From assembly GCF_042944905.1 (NCBI RefSeq), contig NZ_CP168496.1, forward strand, positions 1,240,001-1,304,000: a stretch of 64,000 nt of DNA. Direction: 5' to 3'. The notes under the pieces were generated by a model. The model had not been told where the DNA came from, made no database searches, and saw nothing but the letters and a program-made list of their open reading frames with translations. Shown in pieces: positions 34,099 to 43,242 of the stretch; within the stretch, counting starts at the first letter, position 1, and the number at the start of each line of letters is the position of its first letter. Both the position numbers and the translations under genes were made by a program. The stretch is from Psychrobacillus sp042944905. Lineage in GTDB: Bacteria; Bacillota; Bacilli; Bacillales_A; Planococcaceae.

Positions 34099-34574
34099 GC
34101 ATGAAAGACTGGATGAAAAATTTCTTCTACTTGGAAGAGGATGAAGAAACTTCAACAGATCAGCAGCCAAAACCTCAACAGCAAAAACCGGTGGAACATC
34201 AAATGCGACAGCAATCGGTGAGACCCTCCACAAAAGAACGAAAATTTAATACAGTAACGAAAGAAACAGCCGCATCTAATCTGGTAAGTATTCAAAATGT
34301 GCAAAAGTCTTCCAAAGTAATTCTAATCGAGCCACGCGTTTATGCAGAAGCCCAAGATATTTCCGAACATTTGAAGAGTAAAAAAGCTGTTATTGTAAAT
34401 TTACAACGCATTGATAAAGACCAAGGAATAAGAATCATCGACTTTTTAAGTGGAACAGTGTACGCTTTAGGTGGAGACATTCAACGAATAGGAACGGATA
34501 TTTTCCTGTGTGCACCAGATTCAGTAGAAGTGGCTGGAGCAATATCGGATTATTATTACAACGACCTAGATTGA
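34095..34574 (+). CDS. sepF: Cell division protein SepF
   Basis: A 159-residue FtsZ-binding membrane anchor. It has the N-terminal amphipathic helix 'MKDWMKNFFYLEED', a variable Q/P-rich linker (about 18-70), and the conserved SepF core from 'KVILIEPRVYAEAQDISEHLKSKKAVIVNLQRID' to 'TDIFLCAPDSVEV'. It assembles rings that tubulate FtsZ bundles at the septum. The start overlaps ylmE; a second ATG at 34101 is equally possible. Confidence 0.95.
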   Translation: MSMKDWMKNFFYLEEDEETSTDQQPKPQQQKPVEHQMRQQSVRPSTKERKFNTVTKETAASNLVSIQNVQKSSKVILIEPRVYAEAQDISEHLKSKKAVIVNLQRIDKDQGIRIIDFLSGTVYALGGDIQRIGTDIFLCAPDSVEVAGAISDYYYNDLD

Positions 34575-34593
34575 TAGAGGAGTTAATACTATT

Positions 34594-34854
34594 ATGACCA
34601 CAGTTTTAATCTTGTTAATTTATGCAGTTAAATACTATACCTATGCATTAATCGTATATATTTTTATGTCATGGGTCCCAAGTATACAGCAATCTAGCTT
34701 TGGACAATTTTTAGGGAAAATTTGCGAACCATATTTAGAACCATTCAGAAAGATTATTCCTCCAATCGGAATGATCGATATATCACCTATTGTTGCGATT
34801 TTTGTATTGAATATTGCAATAAAAGGAATAATATCTTTAGTATCCTTTTTTTAA
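34594..34854 (+). CDS. ylmG: YggT family membrane protein YlmG
   Basis: An 86-residue protein with two membrane segments and the YggT signature 'SWVPSIQQSSFGQFLGKICEPYLEPFRKIIPPIGMIDISPIVA'. It is always linked to sepF/ylmE in Firmicutes; its precise role is not known. Followed by a terminator-like hairpin before ylmH. Confidence 0.93.
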   Translation: MTTVLILLIYAVKYYTYALIVYIFMSWVPSIQQSSFGQFLGKICEPYLEPFRKIIPPIGMIDISPIVAIFVLNIAIKGIISLVSFF

Positions 34855-34878
34855 ACCTCACTTCAGTGGGGTTTTTTA
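34853..34878 (+). terminator. Terminator between ylmG and ylmH
   Basis: Stem AACCTCACT/AGTGGGGTT (one wobble), loop TC, followed by TTTT. It may only reduce read-through into ylmH, 20 nt downstream. Confidence 0.75.
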
Positions 34879-34896
34879 CTATATTCGAGAGGGAAT

Positions 34897-35694
34897 ATGA
34901 ACATGGAAAATGTTATGCAACATTTTAGAAAAGAAGAGCAGCCATTCATAGAACAAATTGTTAATATGCTGCGAGAAGTTGAGAATCGATATGCGCCTAA
35001 GTTAACAGACTTTTTAGATCCTAGACAACAATTTATTGTAGACACTTTGCGAAGACAGTATGGGGATATAGAAGTTGCAGAAAATGGAGGGTTGGACGAA
35101 GTGGAAAGAAAAAGAGTGCTTCTATATCCTTCTTATTATGTGCCGTCAGATGCGGATTTTACTCTGACTGTCGTGGAAATTCAATATCCTAAAAAGTTTG
35201 TTACATTACAACATAAAGATGTTTTAGGTTCGATGATGTCCTTAGGGATTGATCGAAGCAAGTTTGGTGACATTCGAGTGGAAGATGGAGCAATTCAATT
35301 TGTCGTTGCAACAGAAGTGTTAGACTATGTGCGAGCAAACTACACGGCAATTGGAAAAGTTAAAGTTCAAATTGAACTAGTAGGAGATAGACTAAATTAT
35401 TTTTCGCAACGGGAGGAATGGACATCCGAATCTTTAACGGTGAGTTCATTAAGATTAGATACTGTTATTTCAGCGGTTTTTAATATTTCTCGTCAGAAAT
35501 CATCTACGCTCATTCAAAGCGGAAAAGTAAAGGTTAACTGGACAGAGAAAGATCAACTGTCTATGGAACTGCAAGAATTAGATTTAATTTCCATTCGAGG
35601 GCTAGGTAGAGTCAAAATTTTAATGATTGAAGGCAGAACAAAAAAAGACAAAATTAGACTACAAATTGGTCGCTTAGAACAAAAAATTAAATAA
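34897..35694 (+). CDS. ylmH: S4-domain RNA-binding protein YlmH
   Basis: 265 residues: an N-terminal domain of the YlmH type, central beta domain ('QYPKKFVTLQHKDVLGSMMSLGIDRSKFGDI'), and a C-terminal S4 RNA-binding domain from about residue 187 ('LRLDTVISAVFNISRQKSSTLIQSGKVKVN'). In B. subtilis YlmH binds the large subunit and takes part in ribosome-associated quality control. ATG at 34897 or the nearby 34903; GAGAGGG lies upstream. Confidence 0.9.
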   Translation: MNMENVMQHFRKEEQPFIEQIVNMLREVENRYAPKLTDFLDPRQQFIVDTLRRQYGDIEVAENGGLDEVERKRVLLYPSYYVPSDADFTLTVVEIQYPKKFVTLQHKDVLGSMMSLGIDRSKFGDIRVEDGAIQFVVATEVLDYVRANYTAIGKVKVQIELVGDRLNYFSQREEWTSESLTVSSLRLDTVISAVFNISRQKSSTLIQSGKVKVNWTEKDQLSMELQELDLISIRGLGRVKILMIEGRTKKDKIRLQIGRLEQKIK

Positions 35695-35787
35695 TCAAAT
35701 AAATATAGTTGATTTTTGATGAATTTGCTCTAACCTAAATGTATAATAGAGAATAAGAATGCTAGAAAAGTAAAGGAGATGGAATAT

Positions 35788-36297
35788 ATGCCATTAACAC
35801 CACTTGATATACATAACAAGGAATTTAGCAAAGGATTCAGAGGATATAATGAAGATGAAGTAAATGAATTTTTAGATCAAATTATGAAAGATCTTGAAAT
35901 TATAACAAAAGAGAAAAAAGAACTGGAAATAAAACTGAAATCATCAAGCGAAAGAGTTGGGCATTTCACATCGATTGAAGAGACTTTACATAAATCTATT
36001 GTTGTCGCACAAGAAGCAGCAGAGGAAGTTCGTCGAAACTCTCAAAAAGAAGCAAAACTAATTGTAAAAGAAGCAGAAAAAAATGCAGACCGTATTGTGA
36101 ATGAAGCACTTACAAAAGCAAGAAGAATCGCACTTGAAATTGAAGAACTAAAAAAACAATCAAAAGTTTTTCGGAATCGTTTCAAAATGCTCGTAGAAGC
36201 CCAATTAGATTTAATCAATACGGATGACTGGAATCATTTAATGGAATATGATGTGGATACAACGGATATAGATAGAATTTCTATAACGGAGGACTAA
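35788..36297 (+). CDS. divIVA: Septum/pole-site protein DivIVA
   Basis: A 169-residue curvature-sensing coiled-coil protein. The N-terminal lipid-binding domain 'MPLTPLDIHNKEFSKGFRGYNEDEVNEFLDQI' is nearly canonical, followed by coiled coil to about residue 130. It recruits MinJ and other pole proteins and helps in chromosome anchoring at sporulation. ATG at 35788 is preferred because AAAGGAGATGG (35772-35782) would overlap the ATG at 35779. Confidence 0.95.
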   Translation: MPLTPLDIHNKEFSKGFRGYNEDEVNEFLDQIMKDLEIITKEKKELEIKLKSSSERVGHFTSIEETLHKSIVVAQEAAEEVRRNSQKEAKLIVKEAEKNADRIVNEALTKARRIALEIEELKKQSKVFRNRFKMLVEAQLDLINTDDWNHLMEYDVDTTDIDRISITED

Positions 36298-36356
36298 TAC
36301 ATTTCTTGACTGATTCGCTTACTTTTCCTATAATTATTTCATATCATATAAATATG

Positions 36357-36603
36357 CGTTGAAAAAGACGTCTAAATAAGATTTCGAACAAGCGACTTGG
36401 GGATGGTGCGAGCTCAAGCAATGGAACTTTTTTAGATCATCACTTTTGAGCAAAGACACTGAACTTAAAACAATGAGGCTAAGTGTCTTCGGATTATGTC
36501 CCGTTATGGCATACTAAGCGGCGATTTTTTTAGGAAATCGCAAGTAGGGTGGTACCGCGAGTAATAACTTCTCGTCCCTTTTTGGGATGAGGAGTTTTTT
36601 TGT
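36357..36603 (+). promoter_or_regulatory. T-box riboswitch leader of ileS (isoleucine)
   Basis: The invariant T-box sequence AGGGTGGTACCGCG is at 36546-36559. It is followed by a terminator at 36566-36603 (ACTTCTCGTCCC/GGGATGAGGAGT, then T run). Stem I elements lie upstream, including 'GGGGATGGTGCGAGC' near 36399. An ATC triplet at 36439-36441, followed by A on the 3' side of Stem I, is a plausible isoleucine specifier. Uncharged tRNA-Ile would pair there and favour the antiterminator, allowing ileS transcription. Confidence 0.93.
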
Positions 36604-36722
36604 TTTATCCAATAGGGTAATAAATCCTATTGGATAAAGAAAACATGCTCAGAAGCAAATGTTTTCTGCGGAGCTGAAACAAAGTGAAGCGGAAGCAAAT
36701 ACGCTAAGGCGTTGATTAAATA
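36604..36722 (+). other. Two extra hairpins and a possible degenerate stem-loop repeat between T-box and ileS
   Basis: A 13-bp perfect stem (TTTATCCAATAGG, 36604-36616, with CCTATTGGATAAA, 36626-36638) follows the T-box terminator. A second hairpin, AGAAAACAT/ATGTTTTCT (36638-36667), comes next. The end 'GGAAGCAAATACGCTAAGGCG' (near 36690-36711) resembles the right end of the repeat before lspA (GGACGTAAATATGCCAAGGCG). Confidence 0.6.
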
Positions 36723-36737
36723 AAGGAGGAATTATGA

Positions 36738-39500
36738 ATGGAGTACAAAGACACATTATTAATGCCGAAAACAGATTTCCCAATGCGTGGAAATTTACCA
36801 GTGAAAGAAGTAGATATTCAAGCAAAATGGGCTGAAATGGATATTTATAAAAAAGTACAAGAAAGAACAGCAGGTCGTCCTTTCTTCGTATTACATGATG
36901 GTCCTCCCTATGCAAATGGTGATTTGCATATGGGTCATGCACTAAATAAAGTATTAAAAGATATGATTGTAAGATATAAATCAATGAGTGGTTTCAATGC
37001 CCCTTACGTTCCGGGCTGGGATACACATGGTCTACCAATTGAACAAGCACTTACAAATAAAGGTGTAAAACGCAAAGAGATGTCTTTAGCAGAGTTCAGA
37101 AAGCTTTGTGAAGAATATGCGTATGAACAAATTAGTAACCAACGCACGCAATTTAAACGTATAGGTGTTCGTGGAGACTGGGAAAATCCATATGTAACGC
37201 TTACGCCAGCTTTTGAATCTCGTCAAATCGAGGTTTTCGGCGCAATGGCGAAAAAAGGATATATTTATAAAGGGCTAAAACCAGTTTATTGGTCACCTTC
37301 TAGTGAATCTGCACTAGCGGAAGCAGAAATTGAATACCAAGATAAAAAGTCACCATCTATTTATGTTAGCTTTGCTGTAACAGATGGAAAAGGTATTCTT
37401 GATGAGGGTACAAAAATTATTATTTGGACGACAACTCCTTGGACAATTCCAGCAAACTTGGCTATTTCGTTGCATCCAGCTGTAGAGTATGCTGTCGTTC
37501 AAGCAAAGGATTCAAAATTTGTAGTGGCAAAAGATTTAGTGGAATCTGTCGCTACTGAGCTAGGTTGGGAAGAATATTCAGTAGAACGGACAGTAGTCGG
37601 GAAAGATATGGATAGACTTGTTGCTAAACATCCTTTATATGACCGAGATTCACTTGTAATTCTTGGGGAGCATGTAACTACTGAATCAGGTACAGGTTGT
37701 GTGCATACAGCTCCTGGACATGGGGAAGATGACTTCTATGTGGGGAAGGCTTATGGATTAGATGTACTATGTCCAGTAGATGACCGTGGTGTGATGACTG
37801 CAGAAGCACCTGGGTTCGAAGGATTATTCTATGACACAGCAAACAAAGCAATTACAGAAGCACTAGAAGAAGTAGGGGCTCTTGAAAAACTTACTTTCTT
37901 TACACATTCATATCCACATGATTGGCGCACAAAAAAACCAGTCATTTATCGTGCAACAGCACAATGGTTCGCATCAATCGAATCTTTTAGAGATGAATTA
38001 TTGCAAGCAATCCGTGATACATCATTTACACCTGCTTGGGGTGAAACTAGACTTTATAACATGATTCGCGATCGTGGAGACTGGTGTATTTCTCGTCAGC
38101 GTGTATGGGGAGTTCCAATTCCTGTATTTTATGCGGAGGATGGGGAACCAATCCTGACAGAACAGACAATTTCACATGTATCGAAATTATTCCGTGAACA
38201 TGGTTCTAATATTTGGTTCCAAAAAGAAGCGAAAGAATTGCTTCCAGAAGGATTTACACATCCAAGCAGTCCAAATGGTATTTTCACGAAAGAAACAGAT
38301 ATTATGGACGTTTGGTTTGACTCTGGATCAAGTCATCAAGGGGTGTTAGAAGAACGTGATGATTTAGTATTTCCAGCTGATTTGTATTTAGAAGGATCTG
38401 ACCAATATCGTGGTTGGTTTAACTCATCATTAATCACAAGTACGGCAATGTTTGGTCATGCACCTTACAAAGGATTATTAAGCCATGGATTTACGCTAGA
38501 TGGAAATGGACGTAAAATGAGTAAATCTCTTGGGAACGTTATCGTACCTTCCAAAGTGATCAATCAACTTGGAGCAGATATCGTTCGTTTATGGGTTGCA
38601 TCTGTAGATTATACTGCAGACGTTCGTGTATCTGATGCTATATTTAAACAAGTATCTGAAGTGTATCGTAAAATCCGTAATACATTCCGTTTCTTGCATG
38701 GTAATGTTAGTGATTTCCATCCAGAGAATAACCGTGTGGAATTTAAGGATCTCCGTGAAGTAGATCAATATATGTATATGAAATTACAGGAAGTAATTAA
38801 AACAGTGGAAGCGGCATATGAGCGTTATGATTTTGCAAGTGTTTACCATATTGTAAATAACTTTGTTTCAGGTGAGCTAAGTTCATTCTATTTAGATATC
38901 GCCAAAGACGTTGTATATATTTATGGTCAAGATGACCATGAACGTCGCGCAATGCAAACCGTAATGTATGATACACTTCTTGCTTTATTAAAATTGATGA
39001 CGCCGATTTTACCTCATACAACAGATGAGTTATGGGCTTATTTAGAAAATAAGACAGAAGAAAGTATTCAACTGACAGATATGCCAAAAGCTATTGAAGA
39101 TCCAGCGTTTGAAGCGTTAGCAGCTAAATGGGATAAAATCATGGAATTACGTGATGATGTGTTAAAAGCATTAGAAGAAGCTCGAAATGCTAAAACTATC
39201 GGTAAATCATTAGAAGCGAAAGTAACATTGTATGTAAAAGATGAATTGAAAGTATTGTTTGACACAGATGCAATTGACTTTGCTCAACTATTCATCGTAT
39301 CGCAATTTGCACTTGGTGGTGCTCAACAAGACGCACCAGAAAATAGTTTAGCGCTTGAAAATGCTTCTGTTTTAGTTGAAAAAGCAGACGGAGAAAAATG
39401 TGAACGTTGCTGGACAATTTCTGAAACAGTTGGTACAAATGAAAAACACCCAACATTATGTACTCGTTGTGCGGAAGTTGTAGAAAAACATTATATTTAA
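36738..39500 (+). CDS. ileS: Isoleucyl-tRNA synthetase
   Basis: Class I synthetase of 920 residues charging tRNA-Ile. HMGH is at 64-67 and KMSKS at 593-597. The editing domain lies between ('TTTPWTIPANLAIS', 'GTGCVHTAPGHGEDDF'). A C-terminal zinc site uses Cys888, Cys891, Cys908 and Cys911, the form usual in bacterial IleRS type 1. ATG at 36738 has AAAGGAGG 8 nt upstream; the ATG at 36733 is out of frame. Controlled by the upstream T-box. Confidence 0.97.
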   Translation: MEYKDTLLMPKTDFPMRGNLPVKEVDIQAKWAEMDIYKKVQERTAGRPFFVLHDGPPYANGDLHMGHALNKVLKDMIVRYKSMSGFNAPYVPGWDTHGLPIEQALTNKGVKRKEMSLAEFRKLCEEYAYEQISNQRTQFKRIGVRGDWENPYVTLTPAFESRQIEVFGAMAKKGYIYKGLKPVYWSPSSESALAEAEIEYQDKKSPSIYVSFAVTDGKGILDEGTKIIIWTTTPWTIPANLAISLHPAVEYAVVQAKDSKFVVAKDLVESVATELGWEEYSVERTVVGKDMDRLVAKHPLYDRDSLVILGEHVTTESGTGCVHTAPGHGEDDFYVGKAYGLDVLCPVDDRGVMTAEAPGFEGLFYDTANKAITEALEEVGALEKLTFFTHSYPHDWRTKKPVIYRATAQWFASIESFRDELLQAIRDTSFTPAWGETRLYNMIRDRGDWCISRQRVWGVPIPVFYAEDGEPILTEQTISHVSKLFREHGSNIWFQKEAKELLPEGFTHPSSPNGIFTKETDIMDVWFDSGSSHQGVLEERDDLVFPADLYLEGSDQYRGWFNSSLITSTAMFGHAPYKGLLSHGFTLDGNGRKMSKSLGNVIVPSKVINQLGADIVRLWVASVDYTADVRVSDAIFKQVSEVYRKIRNTFRFLHGNVSDFHPENNRVEFKDLREVDQYMYMKLQEVIKTVEAAYERYDFASVYHIVNNFVSGELSSFYLDIAKDVVYIYGQDDHERRAMQTVMYDTLLALLKLMTPILPHTTDELWAYLENKTEESIQLTDMPKAIEDPAFEALAAKWDKIMELRDDVLKALEEARNAKTIGKSLEAKVTLYVKDELKVLFDTDAIDFAQLFIVSQFALGGAQQDAPENSLALENASVLVEKADGEKCERCWTISETVGTNEKHPTLCTRCAEVVEKHYI

Positions 39501-39510
39501 TGTAATGAAT

Positions 39511-39541
39511 GTGGTCCTAAATTAGTAGGACCACGCTTTTT
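39511..39541 (+). terminator. Terminator after ileS
   Basis: 9-bp stem GTGGTCCTA/TAGGACCAC with loop AATTAG, followed by GCTTTTTA. Confidence 0.88.
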
Positions 39542-39567
39542 ATTTTGGATGAATTTTATCCTGCACT

Positions 39568-39597
39568 TTTACTTAGGGTTACTTTGTATGGTAAACT
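39568..39597 (+). promoter_or_regulatory. Putative promoter for lspA-rluD
   Basis: TTTACT, 18-nt spacer, then TAAACT preceded by TGG (extended -10). Transcription from here would include the stem-loop repeat at 39656-39745 in the leader. Confidence 0.45.
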
Positions 39598-39655
39598 AGT
39601 TTAGATTCTGTTAACTTTTTTTAGTTGGAGTTCAAACCCCAGTTAATAAAGTTAA

Positions 39656-39745
39656 AGCTTACGGCGGATGTCACAGATTTTTAGAGGAATTTATCGAGTG
39701 CGCTCGATAAAATCTGGACGTAAATATGCCAAGGCGAATTTGATA
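39656..39745 (+). repeat. Copy C of the 5'-UTR stem-loop repeat, before lspA
   Basis: Left arm 'ACGGCGGATGTCACAGATTTTT', right arm 'AAAATCTGGACGTAAATATGCC' with AGGCGAATTTGATA. CAGATTTT pairs with AAAATCTG. An inner hairpin TTATCGAG/CTCGATAA encloses TGCG. The element ends about 5 nt before the GGGGG ribosome site of lspA. Confidence 0.8.
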
Positions 39746-39759
39746 TTGGGGGAAATAAT

Positions 39760-40236
39760 GTGTGGAAATTTTATGGACTTGCCGCATTTGTTATTGCGCT
39801 TGATCAGTGGACAAAATGGCTGATTGTAAAAAATATGGTTTTTGGCGAACGAATCACTATTTTAGATCCTTACTTTGAATTACTTTCTCATCGAAATCGT
39901 GGTGCCGCATGGGGAATGTTACAAGGCCAAATGGGGTTATTTACAATCATCACGATTGTCGTCATTATTGCCATTATTTATTATTTTCATAAAGAAGCAA
40001 AAGGAAAGCCAATGTTTCAGGTTGGTTTAATGATGCTATTAGGTGGAGCAATTGGGAATTTTATCGATCGTATTTGGAGAAACGAAGTTGTGGATTTTGT
40101 GCATGTGTTAATACCAATTATAAATTACGATTTTCCTATTTTTAATATTGCAGATGCTTCCTTGACAATAGGTGTTGTGATTATCATATTATTCATAATT
40201 AAAGAAGAACGAGATGGAAAGAAAAAGGTGAAGTAA
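39760..40236 (+). CDS. lspA: Lipoprotein signal peptidase (signal peptidase II)
   Basis: A 158-residue membrane aspartic protease that cleaves prolipoprotein signal peptides. It has four membrane segments. The family motifs are 'NRGAAWGML', 'GGAIGNFIDRI' and 'FNIADASLTIG', which supply the catalytic aspartates. GTG at 39760 gives the conserved 'MWKFYGLAAFVIALDQWTKW' start; the ATG at 39758 is out of frame. Overlaps rluD by one base. Confidence 0.95.
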   Translation: MWKFYGLAAFVIALDQWTKWLIVKNMVFGERITILDPYFELLSHRNRGAAWGMLQGQMGLFTIITIVVIIAIIYYFHKEAKGKPMFQVGLMMLLGGAIGNFIDRIWRNEVVDFVHVLIPIINYDFPIFNIADASLTIGVVIIILFIIKEERDGKKKVK

Positions 40237-41162
40237 TGGAAGAGTTAACATTTATAATAGAAAAAGAACAGACAAAAGAACGAATTGATAAAGCAATTGC
40301 ATCTTTTGAAACGGATTGGTCACGTACTCAAATCCAAAATTTTATAAAAGACGGACATGTACTCGTAAATAAAGAAGCAGCCAAATCAAATTATAAAGTG
40401 AAGGAAGGGGATGTTATAGTTGTAGCTCCCCCTGAAGCAATTGAACTGGATATTGTATCAGAAAACTTAAACTTAGAAGTTGTGTATGAAGATGAAGATG
40501 TACTAGTTGTTTATAAACCTCGTGGAATGGTTGTTCATCCTGCACCAGGACATATAAGTGGGACGCTTGTAAATGGTCTAATGCATCAAATAAAAGATTT
40601 ATCTGGCATTAATGGTGTTATGCGTCCAGGAATTGTTCACCGGATTGATAAAGATACGACCGGATTATTAATGGTTGCGAAAAATGATGTAGCCCATGTT
40701 TCATTAGTCGATCAATTGGTGAAGAAAACAGTTACTCGCAAATATATTGCGCTTGTGCATGGTCGTATTCCCCATGATAAAGGCACAATTGATGCTCCAA
40801 TAGGACGAGATAAAAAAGAGCGACAAAGTATGGCTGTAGTGGATAATGGAAAACACGCTGTTACACATTTCCGCGTATTGGAACGTTTGGATAAATTCAC
40901 ATTAGTTGAATGTCAATTGGAAACAGGAAGAACACATCAAATACGTGTGCATATGAAATATATTGGGTATCCTTTAGCTGGAGATCCAAAATATGGTCCA
41001 AAGAAAACAATCAATTTTAATGGACAAGTTTTGCATGCAGGATTATTAGGATTTATTCAACCGAAAACGGGTGAATATTTAGAGTTCTCTTATCCAATTC
41101 CAGATGATTACACAAATTTATTGCAAGATTTAAGAAAACAATCATTGATTAAAGAAGATTAA
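40236..41162 (+). CDS. ylyB: RluA/RluD family 23S rRNA pseudouridine synthase (YlyB)
   Basis: 308 residues: N-terminal S4 RNA-binding domain (about 13-60) and pseudouridine synthase domain with the catalytic block 'GIVHRIDKDTTGLLMVAK' (catalytic Asp) and 'ETGRTHQIRVHMKYIGYPLAGDPKYG'. Converts uridines in 23S rRNA; the exact target is not predictable. Linked to lspA as in most Firmicutes. The pyr promoter lies inside its last codons. Confidence 0.93.
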   Translation: MEELTFIIEKEQTKERIDKAIASFETDWSRTQIQNFIKDGHVLVNKEAAKSNYKVKEGDVIVVAPPEAIELDIVSENLNLEVVYEDEDVLVVYKPRGMVVHPAPGHISGTLVNGLMHQIKDLSGINGVMRPGIVHRIDKDTTGLLMVAKNDVAHVSLVDQLVKKTVTRKYIALVHGRIPHDKGTIDAPIGRDKKERQSMAVVDNGKHAVTHFRVLERLDKFTLVECQLETGRTHQIRVHMKYIGYPLAGDPKYGPKKTINFNGQVLHAGLLGFIQPKTGEYLEFSYPIPDDYTNLLQDLRKQSLIKED

Positions 41163-41173
41163 TCCTTTATACT
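41145..41173 (+). promoter_or_regulatory. Sigma-A promoter of the pyr operon
   Basis: TTGATT, 17-nt spacer, TATACT, overlapping the 3' end of ylyB and ending 190 nt before pyrR. Confidence 0.75.
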
Positions 41174-41340
41174 ACTTTTAGAAAACAAAATAGCTTCACC
41201 TTTAATAACGGTCCAGAGAGGCTGAGAAGGTACATGTGAACGTGACGAACACTATTGGTCTGCGGACTTTAATGTGTAGTTACCTTAATTAATGACGCAT
41301 ATACAACCTCTTGGGCATCTCAGCTCAAGAGGTTTTTTAT
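41174..41340 (+). promoter_or_regulatory. PyrR-dependent attenuator in the pyrR leader
   Basis: The PyrR-binding anti-antiterminator motif is GGTCCAGAGAGGCTGAGAAGG (starting 41210), matching the consensus ARUCCNGNGAGGYU. The terminator is AACCTCTTGGGC/GCTCAAGAGGTT at 41305-41333 with T6. UMP-bound PyrR stabilises the binding stem and lets the terminator form, as in B. subtilis. Confidence 0.92.
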
Positions 41341-41362
41341 TTTACAAAATAGGGGGATAACA

Positions 41363-41902
41363 ATGGCGGAGAAAGCAAGTATTTTAGATGAACAAGCAAT
41401 GAATAGAGCGCTAACACGAATTGCACATGAAATTATCGAACGTAATAAAGGGATTGAGGAATGCATTTTAGTTGGTATCAAAACAAGAGGTGCTTTTTTA
41501 GCAGAGAGGCTAGCTAAGAAGATTGAGACTATCGAGGGTAAAGCAATTAAAACAGGTGAGCTTGATATTACATTATATAGAGATGATCTCTCATTGAAAA
41601 ATGATTCAAATGAGCCGCTCGTTCAACAAGTGGATATTACACATGATGTAACGAATAAAAAAGTGATTTTAGTAGATGATGTACTTTATACAGGAAGAAC
41701 GGTTCGCGCAGCAATGGATGCTGTCATGGATTTAGGAAGACCTGCCCAGATCCAACTTGCGGTATTAATAGATAGGGGTCACAGAGAGCTACCGATAAGA
41801 GCGGATTACGTAGGTAAAAATATACCGACGTCAAGCAATGAACGAATTGTAGTGCAAGTTATCGAAACAGATGAAATGGACGCAGTAACAATTTTTGAAT
41901 AA
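41363..41902 (+). CDS. pyrR: Bifunctional pyr operon regulator / uracil phosphoribosyltransferase
   Basis: A 179-residue RNA-binding attenuation protein with minor UPRTase activity. The PRPP loop is 'VILVDDVLYTGRTVRAA' (about 92-108). It binds the pyr mRNA hairpins at 41210 and 43249. ATG at 41363 has AGGGGG upstream. First gene of the operon, only 30 nt before pyrP. Confidence 0.96.
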   Translation: MAEKASILDEQAMNRALTRIAHEIIERNKGIEECILVGIKTRGAFLAERLAKKIETIEGKAIKTGELDITLYRDDLSLKNDSNEPLVQQVDITHDVTNKKVILVDDVLYTGRTVRAAMDAVMDLGRPAQIQLAVLIDRGHRELPIRADYVGKNIPTSSNERIVVQVIETDEMDAVTIFE

Positions 41903-41932
41903 GAAATGTTTTGGGAAAGGTAGGAATAATCC

Positions 41933-43234
41933 ATGTCAAATGCAGTTTTAGATGTTAATGAAAAGCCATCAGGAGGACAACTGATCACATTAAGTTTTCA
42001 ACATATGTTCGCCATGTTTGGCTCGACAATTTTAGTACCACAGCTAGTTGGATTAAGTCCTGCAATTGCATTACTTACAAGCGGCATCGCTACAATATTC
42101 TTCTTGATGATTACAAAGTTTAAAGTACCGGCATATTTAGGATCTTCGTTTGCTTTCATTGCTCCAATCCTCATTGCTACGAATGATAAGACCGAACCTG
42201 GTAACGCAATGATTGGTGCAATGTTCGTCGGATTAGTATATGGGATAGTGTCACTCATTATTTGGAAAAGTGGTTATAAATGGATTTTGAAGCTATTACC
42301 ACCGATCGTTGTTGGACCGGTTATCATGGTTATTGGTTTAGGTATTGCAGGAGTAGCGGTTGATATGGCCATGAACATTCCAGTAGAAGGTACTGATATA
42401 AAAGTATATAGTTCCCTGCACTTTTCAGCAGCATTAGTAACATTGTTCACAGCAATCTTCTGCACCATTTATTTTAAAAACATATTAAGTACAATGCCGA
42501 TTTTAATCGGGTTAATCGTTGGTTACATATATTCTGCTGCTATCGGAATTATAGATTACTCTGCAGTACATGATGCAAAATGGTTTGCTTTACCACCATT
42601 CTTAATTCCCGGTGTAGATTATCATTTCGTCGTTACATCTAAATTGTTATTAGTCATGGTACCGATCGTTATCGTAACAATCTCCGAGCATATTGGACAC
42701 CAATTAGTGCTTGGGAAAGTAGTAAATCGAGATTATATTAAAGAGCCTGGTTTACATCGCTCTTTACTAGGGGATGGTTTTGGAACATTTATCAGTTCTT
42801 TAATTGGTGGTCCACCAAAAACAACATACGGTGAAAATATTGGCGTACTAGCAATCACTCGAGTATATAGTGTGTATGTAATTTGTGGTGCTGCAGTAGT
42901 TGCAATTGCTGTTTCGTTTTTAGGGAAAGTAATGGCAGTCATCTCTACAATCCCTACGGCAGTTCTTGGTGGGGTGTCCATACTGTTGTTCGGTATTATC
43001 GCATCAAGTGGACTGCGCATGTTAGTTGAAAACAATATTGACTTTGGAAATAATCGTAATTTAGTTATAGCTTCCGTTATTTTAGTAATCGGTATTGGTG
43101 GAGCTAAGTTTGTTGTATCGGAATCATTAAGTATCGAAGGTATGGCTTTAGCAGCAATCATCGGGGTTCTATTAAACTTGGTATTGCCAGGTAGAAAAGA
43201 TGAACAAATAGCAGGTATGGATAAAACTGAATAA
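41933..43234 (+). CDS. pyrP: Uracil permease (uracil:H+ symporter)
   Basis: A 433-residue NCS2/UraA family transporter with about 12-14 membrane segments. Signature segments are 'QHMFAMFGSTILVPQLVGLSPA', 'VTISEHIGHQLVLGKV' (conserved Glu) and 'GGPPKTTYGENIGVLAITRVYS'. Imports uracil for salvage. Unlike in B. subtilis, no attenuator separates it from pyrR. Confidence 0.95.
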   Translation: MSNAVLDVNEKPSGGQLITLSFQHMFAMFGSTILVPQLVGLSPAIALLTSGIATIFFLMITKFKVPAYLGSSFAFIAPILIATNDKTEPGNAMIGAMFVGLVYGIVSLIIWKSGYKWILKLLPPIVVGPVIMVIGLGIAGVAVDMAMNIPVEGTDIKVYSSLHFSAALVTLFTAIFCTIYFKNILSTMPILIGLIVGYIYSAAIGIIDYSAVHDAKWFALPPFLIPGVDYHFVVTSKLLLVMVPIVIVTISEHIGHQLVLGKVVNRDYIKEPGLHRSLLGDGFGTFISSLIGGPPKTTYGENIGVLAITRVYSVYVICGAAVVAIAVSFLGKVMAVISTIPTAVLGGVSILLFGIIASSGLRMLVENNIDFGNNRNLVIASVILVIGIGGAKFVVSESLSIEGMALAAIIGVLLNLVLPGRKDEQIAGMDKTE

Positions 43235-43242
43235 ATGACCTT

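Noticed and set aside
35720..35760. Sigma-A promoter before divIVA (TATAAT near 35743)
   Set aside because: A -10 is visible but no -35 at 16-18 nt spacing, so not listed as a feature.
42733..43161. 142-codon minus-strand frame inside pyrP
   Set aside because: Shadow frame opposite a conserved membrane transporter.
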